Source: Clostridium sp. UBA4108 (GTDB lineage: Bacteria > Bacillota > Clostridia > Clostridiales > Clostridiaceae). Taken from it: a DNA stretch of 64,000 nucleotides. Both the position numbers and the translations under genes were made by a program. Location: positions 102,095 to 166,094 of the forward strand of contig DFXM01000018.1 in the NCBI GenBank assembly GCA_002381695.1, given 5' to 3'. The notes below the pieces were generated by a model. It did no database searches. It worked only from the letters and a program-made list of their open reading frames with translations, and was not told where the DNA came from. Positions 35,931-45,877 of this stretch are shown here, piece by piece (positions within the stretch are counted from its first letter, which is position 1; every line of letters begins with the position of its first letter).

Positions 35931-36611
35931 ATGAGGGATAACATAAATATATTGATTGTTGATGATGAAGAAAATATAAGGAACTTAGTGGGGGCTTATT
36001 TAAAAAAGGAAGGTTTTTCTATATTTTATGCCTGTAATGGAGAAGATGCATTACGAATTTTAGATAAGCAGAGCATGGAATTGATTATTTTAGATGTTAT
36101 GATGCCTGTAATGGATGGATTTGAGGCTATAAAAGTAATAAGAGAAGGCTATGATATGCCTATAATTATGTTAAGTGCTAGAGAAGAGGAAGAGGATAAG
36201 CTTCTAGCATTAGGGTTTGGGGCAGATAATTATGAAACAAAGCCGTTTAGTCCTAAGGTGCTAGTGGCAAAGGTAAAGGCTCTTATAAAAAGAACCTATG
36301 GAGATAAAGAAGCTACTGTGAAGGGAATAAGTATTGAAAATTTATTTATAAATGAGGAGAGCCATAAAGTTGCTATTAGAAATGAGGATATAAGTTTATC
36401 TCCAACTGAATTTTCGCTACTTATGTACTTAATAAAAAATAAAAACATTGTACTTACTAGAGAACAGATATTGGTGCATATATGGGGTTATGATTTTGAT
36501 GGAGATTCTAGAGTAGTAGATACTACAGTAAAAAGGTTAAGAGAAAAGCTTAAAGATATGTCAAAAATAATTGTAACAGTAAGAGGTTTCGGATATAAGT
36601 TAGAGGTGTAA
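35931..36611 (+). CDS. OmpR-family response regulator
   Basis: Receiver domain with phospho-acceptor in IILDVMMP and conserved lysine in ETKPFSP, followed by a winged-helix DNA-binding domain ending VRGFGYKLEV. 226 residues. The following kinase starts one base after this stop, so they are a cognate pair. The stimulus is unknown. Confidence 0.93.
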   Translation: MRDNINILIVDDEENIRNLVGAYLKKEGFSIFYACNGEDALRILDKQSMELIILDVMMPVMDGFEAIKVIREGYDMPIIMLSAREEEEDKLLALGFGADNYETKPFSPKVLVAKVKALIKRTYGDKEATVKGISIENLFINEESHKVAIRNEDISLSPTEFSLLMYLIKNKNIVLTREQILVHIWGYDFDGDSRVVDTTVKRLREKLKDMSKIIVTVRGFGYKLEV

Positions 36612-36612
36612 A

Positions 36613-38133
36613 ATGAAGAGTATTGATAATTTAAAAAAAAGTATAGGTAATAGCATGACTAAGAAAATGTTAATTGCAACTATTATTATGTTTATGGCTT
36701 TTTTAACTTTTACTTTTATAAGTCAAAAATTACTTTTTGAACAGATGTATCATGATAAAAAATCCATTGACATAGAAGACAATGTTAAAAAATTTTCTAA
36801 AACCTTATCTAATGCTAAAACAGAAGAAGAAATAATGAATAATATATATAGATTTAAGAATGACTATAATACTACAATGGCAATAGCTGATATAAGAAAT
36901 AACATCATAATAACATTTAAAACAGAATTAGATAGTGTTAATGAGGAAAATAATAAAATAATACAGGAGATTTTAAATGCAATAAAATATGATGTACAAA
37001 CAATAGGAAAGTTAATGTCTGGAGAACAGATAACTGTATCCTTAAATATTACAGGAAAGACTACTGAATACTTATGTTCAGCTGTTATGAATAATGGGAA
37101 AATGGTTTTAGGCTTCACATCAATTCAATATATTAATGAGGCAGTAGGTATAATAAATATATTTTATAAGTATTTTTATGTAGTAGCTATAATAGTTGTC
37201 ATATTATTTTCTATTATATATTCGAAAATGATAACTAATCCATTAAGAAGGATTAGTAAAGTAGCTATGAAGATGAGTACCTTAGATTTCGATGAAAAAT
37301 GTGAGGTTAAGTCCTACGATGAGATTGGAAGTCTAGCTTATACTTTAAATTTTTTATCCTCTAATTTAGAGAAGGCGCTAACATCTTTAAGAGAAGCTAA
37401 CATAGAACTTCAAAAGGATATAGATAAGAAGGAACAAATAGAAAACATGAGAAAAGAGTTTATAGCAGATGTATCTCACGAATTAAAAACTCCTATAACA
37501 TTAATTAAAGGATATGCAGAAGGCATAAAGGATGGCATATTTTCTGATGCGGAGCAAGAGGGTTCCTTAGACGTAATAATAGAAGAATGTGGAAAGATGA
37601 ATAGCTTAGTAAAAGATATGTTACAGATATCTTCTTTAGAAAATGGCATTATTGACCTTAGACTAGAAGAATTCTATATAGATGGAGTAGTTCAGAATAT
37701 ATTAAAAAAATTATCCTATAGTATAGAAGAGAAAAACATAATAATAAAAAGTGAATTACAAAAATTAAAAGTAGTAGCAGATATCTTTAAAATAGAACAA
37801 GTTATAACTAACTTTTTAACTAATGCAATAAGATATACAAATGAGGATGGAATTATTTTTATAAAAGTTAAAAAAAATGATGAGGGAGTTAAAGTTTCTT
37901 TTGAAAATACGGGAGAGAATATCTCGGAAGATAACTTAGAAAAGATATGGGATAAGTTCTATAAGGTGGATAGAGGAAGAAAAAGAAAAGATGGAGGTAC
38001 AGGTCTTGGACTTTCTATAGTAAAAAATATAATAGAATTACATGATGGAAAATATGGAGTAGAAAATACAAAAAAAGGAGTAAAGTTTTATTTCATATTG
38101 AGAGATAAGAATATGATTGATGAATATGAATAG
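36613..38133 (+). CDS. Two-component sensor histidine kinase
   Basis: 506 residues. Two membrane segments (about 18-40 and 190-212) enclose a ~150-residue extracytoplasmic domain; then HAMP, HisKA with DVSHELKTPITLIKGY, and HATPase with NFLTNAIRYT and GTGLGLSIV. Paired with the upstream OmpR-type regulator in one operon. GAGGTG of the Shine-Dalgarno overlaps the regulator's stop. Confidence 0.93.
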   Translation: MKSIDNLKKSIGNSMTKKMLIATIIMFMAFLTFTFISQKLLFEQMYHDKKSIDIEDNVKKFSKTLSNAKTEEEIMNNIYRFKNDYNTTMAIADIRNNIIITFKTELDSVNEENNKIIQEILNAIKYDVQTIGKLMSGEQITVSLNITGKTTEYLCSAVMNNGKMVLGFTSIQYINEAVGIINIFYKYFYVVAIIVVILFSIIYSKMITNPLRRISKVAMKMSTLDFDEKCEVKSYDEIGSLAYTLNFLSSNLEKALTSLREANIELQKDIDKKEQIENMRKEFIADVSHELKTPITLIKGYAEGIKDGIFSDAEQEGSLDVIIEECGKMNSLVKDMLQISSLENGIIDLRLEEFYIDGVVQNILKKLSYSIEEKNIIIKSELQKLKVVADIFKIEQVITNFLTNAIRYTNEDGIIFIKVKKNDEGVKVSFENTGENISEDNLEKIWDKFYKVDRGRKRKDGGTGLGLSIVKNIIELHDGKYGVENTKKGVKFYFILRDKNMIDEYE

Positions 38134-38210
38134 AGCATGAAAATATATACTTTTTTTTTATATAATGTTATCATTGTAATAAGTAAAATATTGAAAATGG
38201 GGGATAAAAA

Positions 38211-40010
38211 ATGAAGGGTACAGTAGTGTCAGTATGGATGAATACTTCGAAAAAATTATATGGAGATGCTAGCGTTGAAAAAGCAATGAAGTATGCAGGA
38301 TGGAATGATAAGAGAGTATTTTCACCATTAGAGGATGTTGATGATAATGAAATAAAAAAATATATAAGTAAATTAGCAGAGAATGAGAAAATTACTACTG
38401 AAACTCTGTGGAAATACATAGGTAAAGATAACATATATTCCTTTGCTAAGGTTTATCCAGTATTTTTCAACCAAAAAAATACCTATGGATTTTTAAGATC
38501 TTTATTTGACATACATATAGCAATTACCAAGAAAATACCTGGGGCTAAACCGCCACTAGTAGAGATAGTTCCATTATCTAAGGATGAAGCTATTATGAAG
38601 TATTCTTCCAAAAGAGGAATGTTTGAGTATTTCTTGGGTATGTTAGAAGGTTCTTTTGATTATTTTAACGAAAAGGGCACTATAGAGATTACTGAAAAAA
38701 ATAGTGATAGTATGGCTGTTAAGATAAAGTTTCCTCAAGAAATCTACTATAAGAAAAAATACAAATTCAGCAATATTTTATCTTTTGGATTTATCAAATC
38801 CATACCAGTGAAGGCTGCCATATTTACTTTAATATTAACACTTATAGGATCATTTGCATTGCTTGGACTTGATAGTGTAGCAAAGGTGTTGGGGATATCT
38901 GCAATAAGTGGAATAGCAACCATTATAGGGACTAGTTTACTATTAAGACCATTAAAAGATATAAATGAAATAAGCAATAAATTAAAGAATAATATTTTCT
39001 TCGAGGATGTAGATATAGTTACTAAGGATACATTACAAGATATACATCATAACTTTAAGGAATCTATGAAGGTAATGGCTTCTGACTTTGTTGGATTTAA
39101 AGGTGTTACCGATGAAATGAATGATTTTGCTGATAAATTGAGGGTTATTTCAGATAATATGGAAAAGACCTCAAGAGAAATATCTGATGTAGTTGAACAA
39201 GTTGCAGGAACTTCAGTGGAACAGGCTACAAATACAGAACATGTAGCAGAAGTGCTTAATGATAATATAAGATCACTTAAAGTTATTGTTGATAGTGAAA
39301 ATAATAATAAGAGTGAATTAGAAAATACTATGAACAAAATAAATTCTAGCTTTAACGAGATAGACAGTGTAAGTAAGAATATACAAAATACCTTAAATGA
39401 ATTCCAAGAAGTAAAAGTAAAAGGAGTTCAACTAGGAGATAAAGCTAAAGATATAAATAATATAGTATCAATAGTAGCACAAATTTCAGATCAAACCAAC
39501 CTTCTTGCACTTAATGCATCTATCGAAGCAGCAAGGGCAGGAGAACATGGAAGAGGTTTTGCAGTAGTAGCAGAAGAAGTAAGAAAATTAGCAGAACAAA
39601 CAAAAAATGCAGTAGAGGAGATAAATTCTAATTTAAATCAGTTCCTTGAAGATATTGATGTATTAATAAATAATATTGAAAATCAATATGATACACTTCA
39701 AAAGGATACAAAAGGCTTAGAAAAAATAAGAGAAGTAAGTTACGATGCAAACACATCTGTAAAAACAGTGGCTACAGCTATGATATCAACTATAAATGAT
39801 TTAGATAAAGAAGCATCTTCTATTGAAGGTATGTATGAGAACATAGAATCTCTTGCAGCCATAGCAGAGGAAAACTCTGCATCTTCACAAGAAGTAAGTG
39901 CTAATGTAACAAGCTATACAGAGGAAATAACAAAGCTTATCTCTTCTATAAATGAATTTAAGAAAATAGCATCTTACTTTAAAGACGAACTAGAAAAATA
40001 CAAATTATAA
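38211..40010 (+). CDS. H-NOX (heme NO/O2-binding) methyl-accepting chemotaxis protein
   Basis: 599 residues. The N-terminal 180 form an H-NOX domain with the proximal heme ligand His102 (FDIHIAITKK) and the YxSxR motif Tyr131-Ser133-Arg135. Distal-pocket residues Trp9, Asn74 and Tyr140 match the O2-stabilising set of the Thermoanaerobacter tengcongensis H-NOX at the same positions. Two membrane helices (about 199-219 and 224-245) with almost no outside loop, then a cytoplasmic signalling domain with hairpin tip SDQTNLLALNASIEAARAGE. It should steer swimming away from O2 or NO via CheA/CheW, which are not in the window. Confidence 0.93.
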   Translation: MKGTVVSVWMNTSKKLYGDASVEKAMKYAGWNDKRVFSPLEDVDDNEIKKYISKLAENEKITTETLWKYIGKDNIYSFAKVYPVFFNQKNTYGFLRSLFDIHIAITKKIPGAKPPLVEIVPLSKDEAIMKYSSKRGMFEYFLGMLEGSFDYFNEKGTIEITEKNSDSMAVKIKFPQEIYYKKKYKFSNILSFGFIKSIPVKAAIFTLILTLIGSFALLGLDSVAKVLGISAISGIATIIGTSLLLRPLKDINEISNKLKNNIFFEDVDIVTKDTLQDIHHNFKESMKVMASDFVGFKGVTDEMNDFADKLRVISDNMEKTSREISDVVEQVAGTSVEQATNTEHVAEVLNDNIRSLKVIVDSENNNKSELENTMNKINSSFNEIDSVSKNIQNTLNEFQEVKVKGVQLGDKAKDINNIVSIVAQISDQTNLLALNASIEAARAGEHGRGFAVVAEEVRKLAEQTKNAVEEINSNLNQFLEDIDVLINNIENQYDTLQKDTKGLEKIREVSYDANTSVKTVATAMISTINDLDKEASSIEGMYENIESLAAIAEENSASSQEVSANVTSYTEEITKLISSINEFKKIASYFKDELEKYKL

Positions 40011-40037
40011 CATAGAGAAATATTTAATAGTTTTTAG

Positions 40038-40076
40038 AAAATAACTGGTTATACATATATGACCAGTTATTTTTTG
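40038..40076. terminator. Bidirectional terminator
   Basis: A 12-bp stem (40038-40049 with 40062-40073) and T-run between convergent genes. Confidence 0.8.
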
Positions 40077-40094
40077 ATATTTAATTTTAGGTAT

Positions 40095-40997
40095 TTATAT
40101 GTTTTCTAAGTTGAAATTTGGAACATAAATAGAAGAAGATGTTCCACTTTCCTGTATAAAGGCATTTATATACCCTAGCTCTACGCAATAATCAATAAGA
40201 CTATCATAATGGTCAGGGTTTAGAGGCTTATTAATTTCTGGATAGTTTTTAGCCTTAAACATAGGAATATACTGATTCATAAGACTTAAATACACTTTGT
40301 CTCCAAAGGTTTTATATATGTAATCAACAATTTTTTTAGAATCAAATAAGAGGCTTGGTAACATTAGATGTCTTATTATAACTCCATTTTTCATAATGCC
40401 ATTTTCATCAAATATTGGCTCTGGGGCTTGAGAAACCATCTCATTTATAGCTTTAGTAGCTATGTTAAAATAATTTGGAGCACTAGAGTATTTTATGGCA
40501 TATTTATCATCGAAATACTTTAAATCAGGTATATAGATATCAATACTACCTTTTAAAAGTTCTAAACTTTCTACATTTTCATAGCCATTAGAATTGTATA
40601 CTACAGGAATGCTCAATCCTTTAGATTTACTGAGCTTTATACCTTCAAGAATCTGAGGAATATAGTGAGTAGGATTAACTAAGTTGATGTTGTGATATCC
40701 TCTCTCTTGTTGTTCTAAGAAAATCTCACTAAGTCTTTCTATTGAAATCTCTTTACCTATATATTCTTGGCTTATATGATGATTCTGGCAAAATACACAT
40801 CTTAAATTACAGTTAGAAAAAAATATAGTTCCAGAACCATTACTACCAGAAATACAAGGTTCTTCCCACATATGCCCATAAGCTTTGGCAACTCTTAAGG
40901 TAGCAGTACTTTTACAGAAACCTAGAGCTCCTTTACTTCTATTAATTTCACAATGTCTAGGGCAAACTGTGCAGTTATCTAATATATTATAATCCAT
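40095..40997 (-). CDS. Radical SAM protein, PflA-like (COG1313 type)
   Basis: 300 residues. A zinc-like N-terminal motif CTVCPRHC precedes the radical SAM cluster motif CNLRCVFC, the layout of the pyruvate formate-lyase-activating-like COG1313 family. The target is not known. AAAGGAG is 9 bases before the ATG. Single-gene unit convergent with the H-NOX receptor. Confidence 0.85.
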   Translation of the reverse strand: MDYNILDNCTVCPRHCEINRSKGALGFCKSTATLRVAKAYGHMWEEPCISGSNGSGTIFFSNCNLRCVFCQNHHISQEYIGKEISIERLSEIFLEQQERGYHNINLVNPTHYIPQILEGIKLSKSKGLSIPVVYNSNGYENVESLELLKGSIDIYIPDLKYFDDKYAIKYSSAPNYFNIATKAINEMVSQAPEPIFDENGIMKNGVIIRHLMLPSLLFDSKKIVDYIYKTFGDKVYLSLMNQYIPMFKAKNYPEINKPLNPDHYDSLIDYCVELGYINAFIQESGTSSSIYVPNFNLENI

Positions 40998-41199
40998 AAT
41001 GATAAACTCCTTTTAAGAAATAAAGAATACTTATAATATATCATAAAGAGGTATATCTCAAAAATATCTAGTTAACATTATAGAGAATTAGATTATAAAA
41101 AAAATATAAAGTACTCTCAAGTATTAATAAAAAATAGTATAATAGAATACATAAGTTTCAATAAAGATTATTTCTATGAGTGCATGTTTTTTATAAAAG

Positions 41200-41243
41200 A
41201 TGAGGAAGTTGAAAAATAAATTTGCAATTAAGAACTTCTTCAT
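41200..41243 (+). promoter_or_regulatory. Leader hairpin before the MutS-like gene
   Basis: An 11-bp stem with one G-U (41200-41210 with 41233-41243) and no T-run, 40 bases before the start codon. The rest of the gap 40998-41283 shows nothing I can name. Confidence 0.35.
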
Positions 41244-41283
41244 ATATCACAGGCAAATAACGTTAGAAAGGAAATAAAAATAA

Positions 41284-42876
41284 ATGAAAAAAAGCAAATT
41301 GAAGTATAAGTTAATAAAAAGCAGTTATTCAAATATGTTTGATAACGATTATAAAGGCGAATGGAATAAAGAAAGAGATTTAAAGGAGATTCGAAAGTAC
41401 TATGATATTAAAGGTGGAAATGAATATACAATAGATGAACAAAGTTGGTATGATTTAGAGATGGATGATATATATGAAACTGTAGATAAGACATACAGTA
41501 CAGTAGGAGAAGCAGCACTCTATTGTATGCTTAGAAATCCAATACATGAGGAGAAAAAGTTGAAGGATAGAAAAAGGGCTATAGATGTTATCAAAGAAGA
41601 TAGTGATTTACGGAGATTCCTTCAGAATACATATTTCAATATTAGTAAAGATAAGAAAAACAATCTTTTATACATGATAGAGAACAAATTAGAACCTAAT
41701 AAATTAAAGTATATTTTGTACACCTTTTTAGGAAAAGTGGTTCCTTTATTAATAATTTTAAGTGGTATATTCATAGAGTATAAATATATACTTGGCTTAT
41801 TTTTAATTAGTTTTCTAAACATGATTATAAATATGAATGAAGAAAGAAATACAAAATTTGCAGGAATAATATATTTAGCAAAAGTTATAAGAGGCGGTGA
41901 CAAAGTAGCTAATATAGAAGAGGATGAGCTAAAGTCACATACTATAAGGATAAGGGAATTACTAAAGGAACTTAAAGTGGTTAAAAGTGGAACTAGATTT
42001 ATTAATTTTATGGCAATGTTTGGAGGAGCACTTGAGTGGGCAAGCACATTATTTTTATTAGAGGAAGCAACTTATTATAAGGTTGTAAATAACCTTGCTA
42101 GAAATAAAGATAATATACTAGAACTTTACTATATATTAGGTGAATTAGAAGCTTTAGTATCCATAGCTAGCTATCAGGACAGCTTAAAGAATAATTGCTC
42201 AATACCTAAATTTACAGAGAAGGTTGCCTTAAGGATAGTTGATGGAGTTCATCCATTACTAGAAAATCCAGTAGGAAATTCTATTACTATAGAAAAGAAG
42301 GGAATAGTTCTTACAGGAACTAATATGTCAGGTAAGTCTACTTTCTTAAAAATGTTAGGGGTAAATATGATTTTTGCTCAAACCTTTTATTTTGTATTAG
42401 CAAAGGAGTATGAAGCTCCATTTTTTAATATTATATCCTCTATCAGTCCTAAGGATGATATAAGTGAACATAGAAGTTATTATCTAGCAGAGGCTGAGAA
42501 TATACTTAGGATAATAAATGCTATGGAGAAACCAATACCAGTGTTCTGTACCATAGATGAAATATTTAGAGGGACAAACCCTGTAGAGAGAATTGCAGCT
42601 TCAGCGGAGATACTAAATTATATAAACAATAGAAAATGTATTTCTATAGTTACCACTCATGATAGAGAGCTAGTAGATTTAGTGAAGGATAAATATGATT
42701 TCTATCATTTCAGTGAAAGTGTGTCTGACAAAAAAGGGTTAAACTTTGACTATAAACTTAAAAAAGGAGTAACTAAGAGTAAGAATGCCATAAAATTACT
42801 TGAATATATAGGTTATCCAAAAGAAATAACGGAAAATGCATTTAAGAGAGTTAATAATATTGAAGGATTTATATAA
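41284..42876 (+). CDS. MutS-family ATPase with two membrane helices
   Basis: 530 residues. The C-terminal third is a MutS ATPase: Walker A GTNMSGKST (345-353), Walker B CTIDEIFRGTNP (Asp425, Glu426), and TTHDREL. The N-terminal part lacks the mismatch-binding domain; the middle has a MutS core-like region interrupted by two hydrophobic helices at about 142-162 and 167-187. It is therefore a membrane-associated MutS relative, not the housekeeping mismatch repair protein. Role unknown. AGAAAGGAA precedes the ATG. Confidence 0.87.
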   Translation: MKKSKLKYKLIKSSYSNMFDNDYKGEWNKERDLKEIRKYYDIKGGNEYTIDEQSWYDLEMDDIYETVDKTYSTVGEAALYCMLRNPIHEEKKLKDRKRAIDVIKEDSDLRRFLQNTYFNISKDKKNNLLYMIENKLEPNKLKYILYTFLGKVVPLLIILSGIFIEYKYILGLFLISFLNMIINMNEERNTKFAGIIYLAKVIRGGDKVANIEEDELKSHTIRIRELLKELKVVKSGTRFINFMAMFGGALEWASTLFLLEEATYYKVVNNLARNKDNILELYYILGELEALVSIASYQDSLKNNCSIPKFTEKVALRIVDGVHPLLENPVGNSITIEKKGIVLTGTNMSGKSTFLKMLGVNMIFAQTFYFVLAKEYEAPFFNIISSISPKDDISEHRSYYLAEAENILRIINAMEKPIPVFCTIDEIFRGTNPVERIAASAEILNYINNRKCISIVTTHDRELVDLVKDKYDFYHFSESVSDKKGLNFDYKLKKGVTKSKNAIKLLEYIGYPKEITENAFKRVNNIEGFI

Positions 42877-42891
42877 AGTTAAAGGATGAGG

Positions 42892-42922
42892 AAAAGATGA
42901 GAAAATATTCTCATCTTTTTTT
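42892..42922. terminator. Bidirectional terminator
   Basis: An 11-bp stem (42892-42902 with 42909-42919), T-run on the plus strand; overlaps the stop of the minus-strand gene. Confidence 0.85.
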
Positions 42923-43975
42923 CATTTTAAAATAAAATATAACACATTGAACCATAAAGATTAAACTAATTATTCCAAAGCCAGGGTATAAAAAGGTTAT
43001 AAGCTTTTTAAATCCTATTTGAGATATAGGCAGAGCTATAAGTACAGTTAAAAGTACGCCTCTTTTATAAGGAATATTATATTTTTCCTCTAAGGTTTTG
43101 CTAACACTATAGATATCAGATACCTCTGTAGAGAACATTTCGCACCATATTATAATCAATAATAATACCTGCATAATAGGAGCAAATTTACTTGCTACAT
43201 GAAGTAATGGTATTTCATATTTAAATATATCTGGAATGTTTACCATCAACATAGCATTTATTAAGGATGCAATTACTGTAAGCATAATAGAACCGATAAT
43301 TAATCCTAAGAGCATAACTTTTTTATTTCTAATTTCCTTGGCAATAGGGACTAAAACACCACTTGAAAATAACAAGTTAAATCCTGCATATAAAAATGTG
43401 GAGATAATCCATTGATTTTCTATGAGTAGATTTTTATAAATAGGAACCTTTTTTATATAATCTAAAGTCATATATTTTCCACCATAAATAAGATATAGTC
43501 CAAACACCGCCAAAATGACAATTGTAAGAGATGGAACAATAAATGAATTGATAGCAATTAAGCCTTTAGTATCATTAAGAAGAGTAATCACACTTACTGC
43601 TACCATTAGAAATATACCTATGTATTTAGGAATTCCAAAATATTGATAAAGCAAAGCACCACTGCCAGCTAGTATTACAGCAGAGCCTGAGATTAAAAAA
43701 AAGCTAGTTAAATAATCAGTAGTTTTACCTAGAAAACCAGGACTCACTAATCTAATAAAATCTGTATAGGAATTTAGGTTATATTCTAAACTTACCGTAG
43801 AAATTATATTTGTTATGAAGATATAAAAAATCCCACAAAGTATTAGACCAAAGAAACTAACATACCCGTACGTAGAAAAAAACTGAGTGATCTCTTGTCC
43901 AGAGGCAAGGCCAGCCCCCACAATTGTGCCAACAAAAACTGTAGCCACTTGGAACACCTGTTTGAAATGCTTCAA
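42911..43975 (-). CDS. YkvI-family membrane transporter-like protein
   Basis: 354 residues, about ten membrane helices, N-terminal VATVFVGTIVGAGLASGQEI as in YkvI/APC-superfamily proteins. Possibly an amino-acid or other solute transporter; substrate unknown. The TTG at 43975 is preferred because GGGGGAG lies 7 bases upstream; the in-frame ATGs at 44005 and 43990 are before or inside that site. Confidence 0.82.
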   Translation of the reverse strand: MKHFKQVFQVATVFVGTIVGAGLASGQEITQFFSTYGYVSFFGLILCGIFYIFITNIISTVSLEYNLNSYTDFIRLVSPGFLGKTTDYLTSFFLISGSAVILAGSGALLYQYFGIPKYIGIFLMVAVSVITLLNDTKGLIAINSFIVPSLTIVILAVFGLYLIYGGKYMTLDYIKKVPIYKNLLIENQWIISTFLYAGFNLLFSSGVLVPIAKEIRNKKVMLLGLIIGSIMLTVIASLINAMLMVNIPDIFKYEIPLLHVASKFAPIMQVLLLIIIWCEMFSTEVSDIYSVSKTLEEKYNIPYKRGVLLTVLIALPISQIGFKKLITFLYPGFGIISLIFMVQCVIFYFKMKKR

Positions 43976-44139
43976 AAATATCTCCCCCATATAATATATA
44001 ATCATATACTAAATATATAGAGATTAGAGTTGAAATATGTGTTTAAAGATGGTTAAGTTGTTTAAAAGATTTAATTTGGTATAATATAAATAAAGTGTGA
44101 GGCAATTTATTTATATTATAAAAAAGGAATTTGATATAT

Positions 44140-45072
44140 ATGAAGACAGAATGGAATGGTAAGAGATATCACAGTTTAAACTATTTTCTAAGAGAGAAAT
44201 TTGGTGGTAAGGTTTTTAAGATATCTTTAGACGGAGGATTTTCTTGCCCTAATAGGGATGGAACTATAAGTAAGGGTGGATGTATATTTTGCTCTGAAAG
44301 AGGGTCTGGAGATTTTGCTGGAGAGAGATGTTTTTCTATAACTAAGCAATTTGAAGATATAAAAAATATGATGAATAAGAAGTGGAAGGATGGAAAGTAT
44401 ATTGCATATTTTCAAGCCTACACTAATACCTATGCACCTGTTGAAGTGCTAAAGAGGAAATATGATGAAGCTATAGATCAGAAAGATGTAGTTTCACTAG
44501 CCATAGCTACAAGACCAGATTGTATTGGAGCAGAAATTTTAGATTTATTGGAAGAATACTCAAAAAAGGTGTATACTTGGGTGGAACTTGGACTTCAAAC
44601 TAGTAATGATACAACTGCTAAATTAATTAATAGAGGATATAAGCTAGAAGTTTTTGAAGAAGCTGTAAGTGGGCTTTCTCAAAGAGGAATAGATGTGGTA
44701 GCGCATGTAATTTTAGGATTGCCAGGTGAGACTAAAGAAGATATGATAGATACAATTAAATATTTAGCGAAGCTTCCTATTAAGGGGATAAAACTTCATC
44801 TATTACATGTTATGGAGAATACAACCTTAGAGGAGCTTTATAACAATGGAAAATTAAAGCTTTTAGAAAAAGATGAATATATTGATTTGATTTGTGAAGC
44901 TATAACACTGCTTCCACAGGATATAGTGGTTCATAGATTAACAGGGGATGCACCAAGAGCATTACTTGTTGGACCTATGTGGAGTCTTAAAAAGTGGGAG
45001 ATATTAAATGCCATTGATGATAAGCTTGAAAGAGAGCATTTGTATCAAGGGATTAATAATGTAAAATCTTAA
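44140..45072 (+). CDS. TIGR01212-family radical SAM protein (YhcC/YtqA-like)
   Basis: 310 residues. Radical SAM cysteines in SCPNRDGTISKGGCIFC, the longer-spaced form of this family, followed by FQAYTNTYAP and GLPGET. Enzymatic target not established. The ATG at 44140 has AAAAAGGA upstream. Probably co-transcribed with comB, which starts 28 bases later. Confidence 0.88.
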   Translation: MKTEWNGKRYHSLNYFLREKFGGKVFKISLDGGFSCPNRDGTISKGGCIFCSERGSGDFAGERCFSITKQFEDIKNMMNKKWKDGKYIAYFQAYTNTYAPVEVLKRKYDEAIDQKDVVSLAIATRPDCIGAEILDLLEEYSKKVYTWVELGLQTSNDTTAKLINRGYKLEVFEEAVSGLSQRGIDVVAHVILGLPGETKEDMIDTIKYLAKLPIKGIKLHLLHVMENTTLEELYNNGKLKLLEKDEYIDLICEAITLLPQDIVVHRLTGDAPRALLVGPMWSLKKWEILNAIDDKLEREHLYQGINNVKS

Positions 45073-45100
45073 ATTATACATTTTAAAGGGGTGGATATGT

Positions 45101-45808
45101 ATGAAGGTAGATATTATAATTTCAGCAGCGGATATTAAAAACGAGAAGCTAGAAAATAAGGTAGTAGTGGTTATAGATGTACTTAGAGCCACATCTGTAA
45201 TGGTAACAGCTCTTAGTAATGGGTGCGATAGAGTAATTCCAGTAAAGGAAATACAGGAAGCTCTAGAAATAGTTAATCATGAAAGACATAAGTATTTACT
45301 TGGCGGAGAGAGAAATGCTCTTAAGATAGAAGGCTTTGATTTTTCTAACTCTCCTTTGGATTATACTAGAGAGCAGATTCAAGGTAAAACTCTAGTAATG
45401 TCTACAACAAATGGGACAAAAGCTATAAAAAACAGTGAGAATGCGGAATATATATTTATAGCTTCTATGATTAATGGAAATGCAGTGGCAAAAAAACTTG
45501 CTTTGCTTAATAGAGATGTGGTATTTGTTAATGCAGGAACTTATGGAGAATTTTCAATGGATGATTTTATAACTAGTGGATATATAATTCATTGTTTAAA
45601 TAAATTAAATACCATAGAAATGTCAGATATAGCAAAAACTTCTCACTACATATATGAAAATAATACTGACATATTTTCTTTTGTAAAAGAAGCCAGTCAT
45701 TATAAGAGGATAATGGAGCTAGGTCTTGAAAATGATTTAAAATATTGTTTAAGCAAAGACCTTGTAGACATAGTTCCAGAATATAAAAATGGAGAGATTA
45801 GGATATAA
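45101..45808 (+). CDS. comB: 2-phosphosulfolactate phosphatase family (ComB)
   Basis: 235 residues; the N-terminal VVVVIDVLRATSVM and central GGERNALKIEGFDFSNSP are typical of ComB, which makes sulfolactate in coenzyme M synthesis in archaea. No other coenzyme M genes are visible, so in this bacterium the substrate may be sulfolactate for spores or something else. AAAGGGGTGG precedes the ATG. Confidence 0.88.
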   Translation: MKVDIIISAADIKNEKLENKVVVVIDVLRATSVMVTALSNGCDRVIPVKEIQEALEIVNHERHKYLLGGERNALKIEGFDFSNSPLDYTREQIQGKTLVMSTTNGTKAIKNSENAEYIFIASMINGNAVAKKLALLNRDVVFVNAGTYGEFSMDDFITSGYIIHCLNKLNTIEMSDIAKTSHYIYENNTDIFSFVKEASHYKRIMELGLENDLKYCLSKDLVDIVPEYKNGEIRI

Positions 45809-45877
45809 AAATTAATTCAAATTAAGTTGTCAAGTTAATCTTAAAACATTTTAAATAGCTCCTAATACAAAAAAATA

